64,000 nucleotides of DNA from Chitinophaga arvensicola (GCF_900110835.1 NZ_FOJG01000001.1:2243022-2307021), one strand, 5' to 3'. Positions 45,590 to 57,800 are shown, counted from the first letter of the stretch. Program-made: numbers and translations. Notes: generated by a model not told the origin, from the sequence alone.

Positions 45590-45931
45590 TTATTTTTTCA
45601 ACAATTCCGCCAGCACCTGCGCCTGGTTGTGAGTTTCGTCTTTAGCCCCGTAGAGTAATGTTACCCGTTGATGTTGCGCCTTCTTTTTAATATCGGCCAA
45701 CAATTCTTTTTTCTCCTGTAATTCATGTTTGTATTTTGTTTTGAATTCGGCAAACCGCGCTGGATCATGGTTAAACCATTCCCGCAGTTCGTTGCTGGGC
45801 GCTATTTCCTTGATCCATTCATCGATATGGGCCCGGTCTCTTGAAATACCCCGTGGCCAGAGCCGGTCTACCAGGATCCGGTAACCATCGCTTTCTGCGT
45901 AATCTTCATATATACGTTTTACCTGTAGCAT
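45590..45931 (-). CDS. DUF488-family protein
   Basis: This protein has 113 residues if started at 45931 (MLQVKRIYEDY), the usual family start; an upstream ATG at 45952 is less likely. The conserved DUF488 core is visible: GYRILVDRLWPRGISR, WIKEIAPSNELREWF and VTLLYGAKDETHNQA. Function is unknown. It converges with the siroheme gene and ends directly next to it. Confidence 0.9.
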   Translation of the reverse strand: MLQVKRIYEDYAESDGYRILVDRLWPRGISRDRAHIDEWIKEIAPSNELREWFNHDPARFAEFKTKYKHELQEKKELLADIKKKAQHQRVTLLYGAKDETHNQAQVLAELLKK

Positions 45932-46005
45932 ACTTATGTAACAAGCCGTCAACCGGATTGTTTTTCTACTTTCGTTGCTTCGAAAAAATAAATATCATTG
46001 CAGGT

Positions 46006-46662
46006 ATGATAAACCATGATCAGCTGATTACAGCTACTGTAGATTTTGTAAAGACGGAATTAGCTGGTGCCGAAGGAGGCCACGACTGGTGGCATATTTA
46101 CCGCGTATGGCAACAGGCAAGGCATATCGCCGGGAGGGAATCCGTGAACGGGCTGGTAGTGGAACTGGGCGCACTTTTACATGATATTGCTGATTCTAAG
46201 TTTCATAACGGTGATGAAAATATTGGTCCTGCCAAAGCAGTGGCATTCCTGCAAACACAGGCCGTTCCGGCAGATGTGATCACTGCGGTGGAAAATATTA
46301 TCCGGCATATTTCTTTTAAAGGAGGCAACCAGGAGCAAACATTTCATTCCCCCGAACTGGCGGTGGTACAGGATGCCGACCGGCTCGATGCCATTGGCGC
46401 CATCGGTATTGCCAGGGCTTTTAATTACGGCGGTTTCAAAAACAGGTCGCTTTATGATCCGGCAGTAAAGCCCAATATGAATATGTCGAAGGAGGAATAT
46501 AAAAGCAGTACAGCGCCCACCATTACGCATTTCTATGAAAAATTACTGTTGCTGAAGGACCGGATGAATACCAATACCGGCAAAGAACTGGCGGAAGAGC
46601 GACACGCTTTTATGGAAGAATTCCTGGAGCGGTTTTATAAAGAGTGGGAGGGAGAGATATAA
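46006..46662 (+). CDS. HD-domain phosphohydrolase
   Basis: The start at 46006 (MINHDQLITATVDFV) is chosen because the frame before it has no coding character and overlaps the divergent DUF488 gene. The 218-residue protein has the HD metal ligands in GGHDWWHIYRVW and LGALLHDIADSKF, then QDADRLDAIGAIGIARAF, as in E. coli YedJ relatives. The substrate, perhaps a nucleotide, is unknown. Confidence 0.9.
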   Translation: MINHDQLITATVDFVKTELAGAEGGHDWWHIYRVWQQARHIAGRESVNGLVVELGALLHDIADSKFHNGDENIGPAKAVAFLQTQAVPADVITAVENIIRHISFKGGNQEQTFHSPELAVVQDADRLDAIGAIGIARAFNYGGFKNRSLYDPAVKPNMNMSKEEYKSSTAPTITHFYEKLLLLKDRMNTNTGKELAEERHAFMEEFLERFYKEWEGEI

Positions 46663-46666
46663 ATTT

Positions 46667-46709
46667 TTAAGGGAGATGTAATGGCCGTTTGCCTTCACAT
46701 CTCCCTTAA
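46667..46709. terminator. Bidirectional terminator, copy of a recurring GGGAGAT hairpin
   Basis: A perfect 13-bp stem (46667-46679 with 46697-46709) with an internal GGC/GCC pair. It lies between convergent genes, with T-rich and A-rich flanks. Its core resembles the hairpins at 49310-49347 and 60471-60530. Confidence 0.85.
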
Positions 46710-46711
46710 CA

Positions 46712-47236
46712 CTAGATTTTTTCAAAGAACAATGCTTTCAGTTCATCCGCATCTTCCGGCTTCATTTTTCCTCCAAGGATCAAACGCAACTGGCGGCGGC
46801 GCAAAGCACCTTCATATAATTTTTTTTCTTCTTCTGTGTCGGTGATAATACCTGGTACCGGGCGGGAATTGCCATTCGGGTCCAGGGCTACAAATGTCAT
46901 GAAAGCTTCATTCGATTTATAGCGGTATTGCTGTACAGGGTCTTCTCCCCACACTCTCATGTGTACTTCCATGGAAGTATTGAAGGCTCGGCTTACTTTA
47001 GATTCAATATGTACCACATTACCCAGCTTAATCGGGTTTTCGAAGGAAATATTATCTACGGAAGCAGTTACTACCGGTGCGCTGCAGTGTTTCATGCAGG
47101 CCAGTGCCGCTGCAATGTCCATCCAGTACATCAAACGACCTCCCATCAGGTTGCCGAATGTGTTGGTATCATTCGGTAAAACCAGTTCGGTCATCTGTAT
47201 CAGGGAGTCTTGGGCTCTCTTTGGCGTTAAAGTCAT
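46712..47236 (-). CDS. Hotdog-fold acyl-CoA thioesterase
   Basis: This 174-residue protein belongs to the YciA/Acot type: MTELVLPNDTNTFGNLMGGRLMYWMD (in part NTFGNLMGG) supplies the catalytic Asn/Asp region, followed by ASVDNISFENPIKLG and VHMRVWGED. It hydrolyses acyl-CoA. The C-terminal 40 residues are a charged helix. It is transcribed divergently from pyrG. Confidence 0.92.
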   Translation of the reverse strand: MTLTPKRAQDSLIQMTELVLPNDTNTFGNLMGGRLMYWMDIAAALACMKHCSAPVVTASVDNISFENPIKLGNVVHIESKVSRAFNTSMEVHMRVWGEDPVQQYRYKSNEAFMTFVALDPNGNSRPVPGIITDTEEEKKLYEGALRRRQLRLILGGKMKPEDADELKALFFEKI

Positions 47237-49216
<1,980 letters not shown>

Positions 49217-49225
49217 ATAATGAGG

Positions 49226-49247
49226 AGCGCCTTTGGCGCTTGTTTTT
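49226..49247 (+). terminator. First terminator after pyrG
   Basis: A 6-bp stem AGCGCC/GGCGCT with loop TTT, followed by a T-rich run. Confidence 0.75.
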
Positions 49248-49309
49248 CCCGGGATGTTGGTAATTAACCATGATGTTATGATTCGATTTTCCGGGATTAT
49301 AAAGAATTT

Positions 49310-49357
49310 GGGGAGATGTAAACGGATAAAACCGTTTATTTCTCCCCGATTTTTTTG
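49310..49357 (+). terminator. Second terminator after pyrG, recurring GGGGAGAT hairpin
   Basis: Stem GGGGAGA (49310-49316) with TCTCCCC (49341-49347) and inner TAAACGG (49319-49325) with CCGTTTA (49332-49338), loop ATAAAA, then seven T residues. The layout matches the hairpin at 60471-60530. Confidence 0.85.
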
Positions 49358-49576
49358 CGGTTTGTGGATCTGGGTATTGTCGCCTAAAGTGGCAAAATCA
49401 TCTAAATCTTCCTAATAAGTATAATCCGGCTGCGGGACAGGCGCCGAAAGGTACCCTCTCCGCCAAACTCGCTATGATCCTCAATAAAATACACATTCGG
49501 GTTACTTATTTATTATTTTAACCGCATTTAACAGGGGTTTCACCTAAAAAGCATGGTCAATTCATAAAATCATGCT

Positions 49577-49584
49577 TACCTTTG
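49577..49584 (+). promoter_or_regulatory. Promoter -7 element ahead of yidC
   Basis: TACCTTTG fits TAnnTTTG, 25 bases before the yidC start. No convincing -33 box. Confidence 0.5.
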
Positions 49585-49608
49585 CTGCCTAAATTTTAAT
49601 TGCATTTC

Positions 49609-51459
49609 ATGGATAGAAATTCGGTCATTGGGTTTTTACTGTTGGGCGTTTTGTTGGTAGGATATATATTCTTCAACCAGAAACAACAGGCAGGAGCCGC
49701 AAGGGAAAAAGCCAGGCAAGATTCCATCGCAGAGCTTAACAAGCCAAAAACACCTTTAGCAGATACTGTCAGCCTCGCTGCAGCAGCTGCCGGCGGTCAG
49801 CTGGATTCAGCCCATCAGGCACTGTTAAGCGGAGAGTTTGGCGTATTTGCTGCTGCTGCTACCGGCAATGTGCAAAATACCGTGCTGGAAAACGACGTGG
49901 TGAAAATCACCTTTTCCAATAAAGGTGGTCAGCCTGCAAACGTACAGCTGAAGGACTACAAAGCTTACGACGGTGGTCCGTTGATGCTGACACAGGGTTC
50001 TTTTAACCGCCTGTCGGTAGAAGTACCTGCCAGTATTACCAAAATGCTGAATAGTGCGGATCTGTTCTTTACCGCTGGCCAGACACAGGAATTGGCAGGC
50101 GGCGTAAAATCGATCGCTTACCGTCTGAATACCAATAACCCGGCTTCTTACCTGGAATTCATCTATTCCCTGAAACCAGGCAGCTATGTGGTAGATTATA
50201 CCATCCACGCCGTAGGTATGCAGAATTTACTGCCAGGCAACCAGAACTATCTGAGCCTGCAGTGGAACAGCCAGGAAGACAAACAGGAACACGATATAGA
50301 GAACGAACGCCTGAACAACCAGGTGCACTATATGCTGGAACATGATAAACATGATTACTTCACCCTGAACCGTACCAGCCACGAAAAACTGGAAAACAAA
50401 CTGAAATGGGTGAGCGTAAAACAGCAGTTCTTTAACACCACGCTGATCGCTAAAAACGAGCTTTTCAACAACGTGGATGTAAATACCAAAGTACCGGTAA
50501 GCCCTAACATCGTAGGACAAACATTCAGCACTATACAGATCCCGTATAGCCGCGCCAATGATTTCTCCTTCCCGATTGAAATCTACTACGGTCCTAACCA
50601 CTATAAAACACTGAAATCTTTCGATATCGGTCTGCAGAAGATCATCCCACTGGGTACAGGTATCTTCGCTTTCGTGAAGTATGTGAACATCTTTATCATT
50701 ATCCCGGTGTTCAACTTCCTCAGCGGATTTATCCACAACTATGGTGTGATCATCATCCTGCTCACCCTCTTCATCCGCCTGCTGATTGCTCCGTTTACTT
50801 ACCAGAGCTATGTATCCCAGGCTAAAATGAAGGTACTGAAACCTGAAATCGACGAACTGAAAGCTAAATTCGGCGATGATCAGCAAGGCTTTGGTGTAGA
50901 ACAGATGAAACTGTTCAAAAGCGCTGGTGTGAACCCACTGGGAGGTTGTTTACCTGCTTTACTGCAGCTGCCTATCCTGGTGGCGATGTACAGCTTCTTC
51001 CCGTCTTCCATTGAGCTGCGCCAGGAAAGCTTCCTGTGGGCAAAGGATTTGTCTACTTACGACTCTATCCTGAACCTGCCGTTCAATGTACCTTTCTATG
51101 GTAACCACATCAGCTTGTTCACCATTCTCATGACCATTACCAGCTTGATCCTGGCCTTCTACAACCGTGGTATGACAGATCAGAGCAACCCGGTAATGAA
51201 GTACATGCCATATGTAATGCCGGTGATGCTGTTGGGTATCTTCAACCGCCTGGCTGCGGCATTGACTTTCTACTACTTCCTGTCTAACGTGATCAGTATC
51301 CTGTTACAGTTCGTGATCCAGAAATTTATCATCAACCACGACAAGATCCACGCACAGATCCAGGAAAATAAAAAGAAACCAAAGAGCAAATCCAAATGGC
51401 AGGAAAAACTGGAAGAAGTCCAGAAACGTCAGCAGGATATGCAACAGAAGAAAAAGTAG
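49609..51459 (+). CDS. yidC: Membrane protein insertase YidC
   Basis: The start ATG at 49609 (MDRNSVIGFLLLGVLLVGYIFF, in part) gives 616 residues and the expected N-terminal TM helix; an upstream in-frame TTG is not needed. It has a large periplasmic beta domain (about 60-350) and then the conserved insertase TM bundle with YGVIIILLTLFIRLLIAP, KMKVLKPEIDELKAKF and GGCLPALLQLPILVAMY (each in part). It inserts and folds inner-membrane proteins, alone or with Sec. The Lys-rich tail can contact the ribosome. Confidence 0.97.
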   Translation: MDRNSVIGFLLLGVLLVGYIFFNQKQQAGAAREKARQDSIAELNKPKTPLADTVSLAAAAAGGQLDSAHQALLSGEFGVFAAAATGNVQNTVLENDVVKITFSNKGGQPANVQLKDYKAYDGGPLMLTQGSFNRLSVEVPASITKMLNSADLFFTAGQTQELAGGVKSIAYRLNTNNPASYLEFIYSLKPGSYVVDYTIHAVGMQNLLPGNQNYLSLQWNSQEDKQEHDIENERLNNQVHYMLEHDKHDYFTLNRTSHEKLENKLKWVSVKQQFFNTTLIAKNELFNNVDVNTKVPVSPNIVGQTFSTIQIPYSRANDFSFPIEIYYGPNHYKTLKSFDIGLQKIIPLGTGIFAFVKYVNIFIIIPVFNFLSGFIHNYGVIIILLTLFIRLLIAPFTYQSYVSQAKMKVLKPEIDELKAKFGDDQQGFGVEQMKLFKSAGVNPLGGCLPALLQLPILVAMYSFFPSSIELRQESFLWAKDLSTYDSILNLPFNVPFYGNHISLFTILMTITSLILAFYNRGMTDQSNPVMKYMPYVMPVMLLGIFNRLAAALTFYYFLSNVISILLQFVIQKFIINHDKIHAQIQENKKKPKSKSKWQEKLEEVQKRQQDMQQKKK

Positions 51460-51498
51460 CATTGATAGCATCTGCGCATTTTACTAATATTTTTTATC

Positions 51499-51534
51499 AG
51501 AAGGCTTCCCGTTAAGGAAGCCTTCTCTATTTTT
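51499..51534 (+). terminator. Terminator of yidC
   Basis: A perfect 11-bp stem (51499-51509 with 51516-51526) and a T-rich tail. Confidence 0.9.
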
Positions 51535-51542
51535 GACGGGAT

Positions 51543-52475
51543 ATGATAAAGAGACTATTTTTATTGATGTGCGCTGCTGGTACCATCACCGCCGCACACG
51601 CCCAGGATACTATTCCTGATGCCGCACGTATTCAGGGAATCGTGAATTACCTGGCCTCCGATAAACTGAAAGGGAGAGGCACCGCAGAAAAGGGTGGCAA
51701 AACAGCGAGCCGCTATGTGGCCAAACAGTTCAAAAAGCTGGGGCTGAAACCTGTAAACGGCAACAGCTATTTCCAGGATTTTACCTTCGACCGGAAAGAA
51801 CATAAAAATATTCCCAGCCGTAATGTGCTCGGATTTCTGGATAACGGCGCCGCCCGTACGATTATCATCGGCGCCCATTACGATCACCTGGGAACGGCCG
51901 CTTTATTTGACGGTAAATATCCGATCGGGGAAATACATAACGGGGCAGACGATAATGCTTCCGGTGTGGCCGGGTTGCTGGAACTGGCGCGTTATTATGT
52001 AAAAAACCAGGGCAAGGAACCCTTTAACTTTCTCTTTATTGCTTTTGGAGGAGAAGAACTGGGGCTGCAGGGATCGAAATACTACACCGCACATCCGTTG
52101 ATGCCGCTGGATAAGGTGCATTTCATGCTCAATATGGATATGATTGGCCGTTACAATCCGGAAAGAGGCATTGGCATTGGTGGTTACGGCAGTGCAGAAG
52201 AGTGGCCGGCTGTCTTCAAAGATGTACAGCAACCAGGTATTAAATTCTTTACAGATGCTGCCGGCAAAGGCGCTTCTGATCATCATAACTTTTACGTGAA
52301 TGGCGTGCCGGTCATGTTTTTCCACACCGGAGGGCATGATGACTATCACAAACCCACAGATGATGCCCCGAAGTTGCAGGCAAAGTCGGAAGCCAGTATC
52401 GTCCAGCTGGAAATTCAGCTGATCAACCGTGCGATGACTTTCCCGGTATTACATTATGTAGGAGAAAAAAATTAG
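51543..52475 (+). CDS. Secreted M28-family zinc aminopeptidase
   Basis: This 310-residue protein has a signal peptide ending near AHAQ. The two-zinc site is readable: GAHYDHLG (His and Asp), HNGADDNASGVAG (bridging Asp), GGEELGLQGS (catalytic and ligand Glu), NMDMIGR (Asp) and a late His in FFHTGGHDDYHKPTDD. It removes N-terminal residues from peptides in the periplasm. Its end overlaps the convergent SprT-like gene by 4 bp. Confidence 0.94.
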   Translation: MIKRLFLLMCAAGTITAAHAQDTIPDAARIQGIVNYLASDKLKGRGTAEKGGKTASRYVAKQFKKLGLKPVNGNSYFQDFTFDRKEHKNIPSRNVLGFLDNGAARTIIIGAHYDHLGTAALFDGKYPIGEIHNGADDNASGVAGLLELARYYVKNQGKEPFNFLFIAFGGEELGLQGSKYYTAHPLMPLDKVHFMLNMDMIGRYNPERGIGIGGYGSAEEWPAVFKDVQQPGIKFFTDAAGKGASDHHNFYVNGVPVMFFHTGGHDDYHKPTDDAPKLQAKSEASIVQLEIQLINRAMTFPVLHYVGEKN

Positions 52476-53092
52476 GAAACCAGCTCCACTTCATAGACAG
52501 GGCTGAACAAAAACCATTTATGAGACGCTACCTCTTCACAGCGGTAGCGTTTTCTTATTTTTTCACCCCGGCGGAATACGCGTCCATCTTTGGTTTTGAA
52601 TAAACCATGTAAAGGCACCTGCTCTACAAAAAAGTGATTTTCTTTCTGTTTATCGTAGTTTTTGAGTACCCGCATCAGGTTTTCATCTGCGCAGGAACTG
52701 GCGGCGGGATTGGCCATACTCTGACGCACGGCGGTTTCCACATCGGGTGGCAGGAGGCTTTTCCCTACAAAACCATGGAGGATAAAGGAAAATTCCTGTT
52801 TCCATTCTTTGCCATGGGAAGCTACCCTGTTGGCATATTTATTAAAAGTAGTGAGGTGGGCTATTTCATGCAGCAGCGTCAGTAGAAAAGCATATTTATT
52901 CAGGTTGCCGTTTACGCTGATGCGGTGCCCTTTTCCCTGCCCATCGGGATGACGGTAGTCGCCGAGTATACTGGACCGTTCGCGCGTAACGGTCAGGTGT
53001 ACCTTATAGGTAGTCAGAAAATCCATGACCTGTCCGAAGGTGCCTTCGGGTAAGTAGGACGCTAGTGCATTCAGGGGCGCCTCTTTTTTCAA
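52472..53092 (-). CDS. SprT-like metalloprotease-domain protein
   Basis: This 206-residue protein has the zincin motif HEIAHL (HExxH) in LLHEIAHLTTFNKYANRV followed by SHGKEWKQEF, the SprT-like hallmark. The C-terminal part (about 150-206) has few cysteines, so the zinc-ribbon found in other SprT proteins appears to be absent. Eukaryotic relatives cleave DNA-protein crosslinks; the bacterial role is unclear. Confidence 0.9.
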   Translation of the reverse strand: MKKEAPLNALASYLPEGTFGQVMDFLTTYKVHLTVTRERSSILGDYRHPDGQGKGHRISVNGNLNKYAFLLTLLHEIAHLTTFNKYANRVASHGKEWKQEFSFILHGFVGKSLLPPDVETAVRQSMANPAASSCADENLMRVLKNYDKQKENHFFVEQVPLHGLFKTKDGRVFRRGEKIRKRYRCEEVASHKWFLFSPVYEVELVS

Positions 53093-53097
53093 ATAGA

Positions 53098-53484
53098 TTA
53101 TTTTTTTAGCCTGGTCAGCCGGAAAAGGCTGATTGTTTCAAATACAGTATACACCAGGTATAGGAACAACAGCATGAAAATAGTCAGTTTGCTGACATCG
53201 GGCTTATAGATAAGCACGTACGCAGCAATGCCTATAACGCAAAGAAAAAGTTTGCTGAGGGTAGAGCCATAAACGGCCCTGATAAATGCATTGTGATTGG
53301 AGGAAGCGAGTCCCTGGCGGCTCAGCAGGTAAGACACCAGGGAAATAATAGCCATGATCAGGTTACCAGCCATCAGCACATTTACATGTGTGCCGAGGTC
53401 CAGCAACCTGGGTTTGAATATGATAATAAGTCCGTTTAAAATTCCAAAAACTGCGAATAACCGTATGAAAAATCTATCACTCAT
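53098..53484 (-). CDS. Small membrane protein at the AtpI position
   Basis: The start at 53484 (MSDRFFIRLFAVFGI) overlaps the stop of the AtpZ-like gene by 4 bp, a coupled arrangement; an upstream start inside that gene is unlikely. The 128-residue protein has four hydrophobic segments and sits where Bacteroidota ATP-synthase operons carry an AtpI-like accessory. The identification as an ATP-synthase-associated protein rests on position and topology. Confidence 0.65.
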   Translation of the reverse strand: MSDRFFIRLFAVFGILNGLIIIFKPRLLDLGTHVNVLMAGNLIMAIISLVSYLLSRQGLASSNHNAFIRAVYGSTLSKLFLCVIGIAAYVLIYKPDVSKLTIFMLLFLYLVYTVFETISLFRLTRLKK

Positions 53485-53702
53485 TGCCGTCGGGTGTCTT
53501 TTATAATTTGCCACAAAAGTATGGCTAATGCCACTAAAGAAAAAATGATGAGGAATACAGGGAAGCGCCAACCGATCCATTGATCGAGTTTATACCCCAC
53601 AAATACTCCCAAACCCAGGGTAGCCATCATCTGGAAGGCCAACCCGGCATAGCGTAACAGCGGATTCTGGTTATTCGGCTTCCTGGAGGACGGATTTTCC
53701 AT
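53481..53702 (-). CDS. AtpZ/AtpI-family small membrane protein
   Basis: The start at 53702 (MENPSSRKPNNQ) gives 73 residues with two TM helices (GLAFQMMATLGLGVFVGYKLD, in part, and FPVFLIIFSLVALAILLWQ). The AtpZ hallmark is the YKLDQWIGW turn between the helices. AtpZ helps ATP-synthase assembly and ion supply. The gene overlaps the bactofilin gene upstream by about 30 bp and the next gene by 4 bp. Unusually, no atpB follows within the window. Confidence 0.82.
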   Translation of the reverse strand: MENPSSRKPNNQNPLLRYAGLAFQMMATLGLGVFVGYKLDQWIGWRFPVFLIIFSLVALAILLWQIIKDTRRQ

Positions 53703-54093
53703 GTTTCTGATTGTCAGCCGGTTGCTGATCGTCCATATAGCAGCGGCCATTGAACTTCGCACTAGGCTCCATTTCAAAATGAGCGGTGTAAACATCGCCT
53801 TTTACCAAAGCATTGCCTTTCAGGAACAACAGCTCTTCTACCTTTATAATACCGGTTACTTTACCCAGGATATCAGCGCTCTGGCATACCAGGTCGCCGG
53901 TGATTTCGCCTTCCGGACCTACCACAATCTTAGCTTTGGTAGATACCAGTCCGTTTACCTGGCCATCAATTCTGATATCGCCTTCACATACAATATCACC
54001 CTGGATAGAGGTGCCATTTCCAATAATGTTAATAGTCGATGTAGGCAGCATGGTCTTGCTGTCGCCTTTTGATTTCTGATTGTTATTAAACAT
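53671..54093 (-). CDS. Bactofilin (polymer-forming cytoskeletal protein)
   Basis: This 140-residue protein has the bactofilin beta-helix: repeated units such as GDIRIDGQVNGLV, AKIVVGPEGEITGDLVCQ and ADILGKVTGIIKVEELLFL (in part). Bactofilins self-assemble into filaments that localise cell-wall enzymes. The N- and C-terminal tails are short and disordered. The upstream gene on the same strand is a membrane anchor typical of M23 peptidases, a known bactofilin partner class. Confidence 0.93.
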   Translation of the reverse strand: MFNNNQKSKGDSKTMLPTSTINIIGNGTSIQGDIVCEGDIRIDGQVNGLVSTKAKIVVGPEGEITGDLVCQSADILGKVTGIIKVEELLFLKGNALVKGDVYTAHFEMEPSAKFNGRCYMDDQQPADNQKHGKSVLQEAE

Positions 54094-54156
54094 AGGGAGT
54101 CAGGTTTTTCAAGTTTAGTGTGTAATAAATGTAATATAATTTTTTGTAATTATATA

Positions 54157-54561
54157 TTAATAGGTGCTGTTGTCTACAGCCGGTACTTTTAGCATAGTGG
54201 TATCCAGTTTTCCGGTAAACTCACCATTAATTACCTGTTTGATATTATTTAGATACTGGTCGCGGGCATTGATGGCTGTTTCCAGCGAATCTGCCCTCAT
54301 CTTGAGATGGATAAACTCTTTCCGCTGCTTCAGATCACCGTAGCCGGGGATATAATAACGCAAAGGTGTGAATACCACGGTGGCGACCGTAATAGCAACG
54401 AGCAATACAAAAAGGGTACTGAATGCAATATATACGCTCATCCGGGAGAGTTTGAACGAGGTCACTTCTTCATAGGTATCATCATTCATAATTACCAGAC
54501 GGTATTTATGACTGAGTTTCTCCAGGTTTCTTCTATTGTTGTTATTACCCTTCTTGGCCAT
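54157..54561 (-). CDS. Membrane-anchored coiled-coil protein resembling the N-terminus of M23 peptidases
   Basis: This 134-residue protein has a cytosolic head with LSHKYRLVIMNDDTYEEV, one TM helix (about 46-66), then TPLRYYIPGYGD and a helical stretch. This is the membrane-anchor part of Bacteroidota M23 (LytM) endopeptidases, but the chain stops at about 134 residues and no HxxxD or HxH metallopeptidase motif follows in any frame. It may be a split relic or a dedicated anchor working with the bactofilin next to it. Confidence 0.7.
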   Translation of the reverse strand: MAKKGNNNNRRNLEKLSHKYRLVIMNDDTYEEVTSFKLSRMSVYIAFSTLFVLLVAITVATVVFTPLRYYIPGYGDLKQRKEFIHLKMRADSLETAINARDQYLNNIKQVINGEFTGKLDTTMLKVPAVDNSTY

Positions 54562-54815
54562 GTTTGTGGTACTTCTTAAAGAATCAGATTTCTTTTAAGG
54601 CGGGCTAAAGTTAATCAATATTGTAAAATAGGAAATAGTGTTTTGTGGATTCTGGCTTTTTTATCTGAAAACCAGGCCATTAAAAACTATCTTTCATCGG
54701 AAAAAGTCGGTATCTATCCGCTGCGGCTCACCCGCAATCAACTATTTTATACTATCTTTAAAATATTTTTTCAAACTGTAAGTTATATATATTTAGCCTA
54801 TACACCCTGGCATCC

Positions 54816-57800
54816 ATGAATTGCATCAAACTGCTACTTAAATATCTGGGAATACTATTATTATCAATTTGCCTGGGTTTGCCGGCTGTCCAGGCACAAA
54901 ATAGGCCTCAAAATCAATCCCGGCAAACAGATTCCCTGCGCCAGGCCCCCAACAGACAGCAACAAAAACCTGTTGCCAAACCCCTTTTTAAGCCCAAGGA
55001 ACAGCGGGTACAGGATCGCCGTCCCCCTTCGGAAGTAATGCTGGAGAAAAAGAAATGGAACTGGAAAAGACAATTTTTCCAGAACATGGCTACCAGGTTT
55101 AACTATTACTTTCACGCCAGGGTGAAACTCAACCGCGTGGTGAAAACTGCCAACCGCGACGGACAGGATAATTATAATATCCTCCTCCCGTTTTATCCTT
55201 TCAGCCTCCAAAGCCAGGGCTTCAGCAAAGGGGAACTGGATTCCGTGATCGACAAAACCAACATGGCCATCCAGCTCCACGACCCCCGTGGCAAATGGAT
55301 CGATGACTGCTTCCTGCTTATGGGACGCGCCTACTTCTATGAAGGCGATCTCGAAAACGCCAATAAAACCTTCCAATACATCAATATTGCTTTTGCCCCC
55401 AAAATGAAATCCGAATACAAAACGGTGGTGGGCGCCCATGAAAGCGATCAGATCTCTATTGCTACCAAAGAAAAGAGAAAAGGCTTCTTTGGACGCATGA
55501 AACATACCAAAGCCCGTAACGACGCCTTTCTCTGGAGAGCCCGTACCCTCCTGGAACAAAAGGAATACGACGAAGTACAGGCCCTCCTCAATATCCTGAA
55601 TAATGATCCGAACTTCCCTCACCGCCTTGATGGCGATCTGGCGGAAGTACGCGCCTATGGCAATTATATCCAGAAAAGATATCCAGAAACCATCGAACCG
55701 CTGAAAGTAGCCATCGATAAGGGCCACGACAAGGTATCCCGCGCCAGGATGTCGTATATCCTGGGACAGCTCTACCTGCAACAGCAACATCCCGATTCCG
55801 CACTGGAACAGTTCCGGAATGTGATCAGCATGAAACCCGATCCCATGATGGATTTTCAGGCCAGGTTGCAAATTGCCAGAACCAACGCACAAACTACCGG
55901 GGATGTGGCAGGCAGTATCTCCGGTCTTCGCCACATGCTCAAAAAGCAACGGTTTGAAAGGTTCCGCGATGGGATTCTTTACACGATGGGATCTCTCGAA
56001 TACCCTAATCACCCGGAAGCCGCCATCAACTACATGAAGCAATCACTGAAAATACCCAGTGATAACCTGATGCAGCGCACCCTCACCTATAAAGGCATTG
56101 CTGATATCTACTACGATCAGCGTAACTATACCGACGCGAAGAAATATTACGACAGTACAGCCGGTGTGATGACCGCCGATTTTGTGGATGCCCCTGTAGT
56201 GGCCATCCGCAAAGAGGTGTTGACAGAAGTGGTCGTAAGGCTGGAAACCATTCACCGGGAAGATAGCCTCCAGAAACTGGCGGCCATGTCGCCCTCCGAA
56301 CGGAACATCGTTTTAACAAAAATGGTGGCCGTTATGGAAAAAGAAGCCGCCGATAAGAAAAAGAAAGAGAAACTGGAAGCTGCCAATCCGCAGGAAGGTT
56401 CCTCCCTCAGCATGGGTGGCACCGCCTATTCTCCCAAAGAGGAAAAGGGCGACTGGTATTTCTATAACGCCGGTAGTAAATCATCCGGTTATTCAGAATT
56501 TAAGCGTAAGTGGGGAAACCGCCAGCCAACAGATAACTGGCGCCGCAGCCAGAATGGTGTGGTGAACGCTACCAACAGCAACGGTCCCATTATGATCACG
56601 GAAGAAAGTACTTCCATCACAGGGGCTTCCCTACCAACAGACAGCATCAGTACTGAACGTCTGGCCGCTGGTCTACCGTTGACCCCCGAGAAGCTGGCTG
56701 CTTCCGAAAAATCGGTAAAAGATGCCTGGTTTGATCTTGGTAAATTATACCACGATAAGCTGGAAAATTACGCGTTAGGCATAGAAACCTACGACTCGCT
56801 GCTGATCCTGTTCCCTGATCACCCGCGTAAACCGGAAGTGCTTTATTCCCTGTATGTGTGGTATAGTAAACTGAATCATACTGCCCAGGCGAATCAGTAT
56901 AAAACGATGGTACTGAATCAGTATGGTAATACCAATTTTGCAGACATTATCCGTTCAGGCGGATTAAAAGATATCGACGGTGCGAAAAAGAAGGAAATCA
57001 CCACTGCCTATAATGCGGCGTATGAGGCCTTCCACAACGGAGACTACACCACGGCAATGACCCTGAAAAAGCAGGCGGATAGCACTTATGGCGTCAACTT
57101 TATGCAGTCGAAGTTCGATTTGCTCGAAGCGATGCTGATCGTCAAAACAGATACTTCCTTCCTGGCAGATAGCGGTCGGTTGTCGCGTAATGCTGTACAG
57201 GCCGTGCTGAACAAGTATGCCTCAGATGAGCCGGTTCGGAACCAGGCACAGGCCCTGATGGATGCGCTGAATCACCGTGCGGAACTATCTGACTACCTGG
57301 CGAAACTGGAAGTCAGGAAGAAAGACGCCAACGGGGTGTTGCTGGATGAAAACGTGTCCATGCGCTATCCCTGGCAAAATCCGCAGCCGGTACTGGCAGA
57401 CAGACTGAATGGTGCCAAAGCGCCGGTGGATTCAACGAAAATCGCTGCAGGCATCAATGCTCCGCTGCCGGGCCCCATCGCCGTTAAAGCGCCCGAAAAG
57501 CCTGTAACACCTTATAAGATCACTGCCGATAACCCGTTCTTTGTGGTACTCTCTTTCCAGCGCGTATCTAAAGAACTGATGGATGAAGGGCTGAACCAGT
57601 TTGCCCGTTATAATGCGGCCAAACATGCCAGCGACAAAATTGAAGTAGGCAGTTTCGTGCTCACACCCAATGATGTGATGCTGATCTTCCGGTTGTTTCC
57701 CAATGAAGACAAAGCACTGACCTATTACGATGAAGTCCGCGAACAGGCGGAAACGAGCATCATCCCACGGATAAGACCTACAGAATACAGCTTCTTTGTG

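Larger units (their letters stand above)
49217..49608. other. pyrG-yidC intergenic region with two terminators
   Basis: 390 bp without a gene. It holds a short hairpin just after pyrG (49226-49240), a second stronger hairpin of the recurring family at 49310-49347, and a promoter element before yidC. The 70 bp between the hairpins shows nothing. Confidence 0.5.

Noticed and set aside
54864..56042. A 392-codon open frame on the minus strand
   Set aside because: It is antisense to the well-supported porW gene, with no recognisable motif and an unlikely composition.
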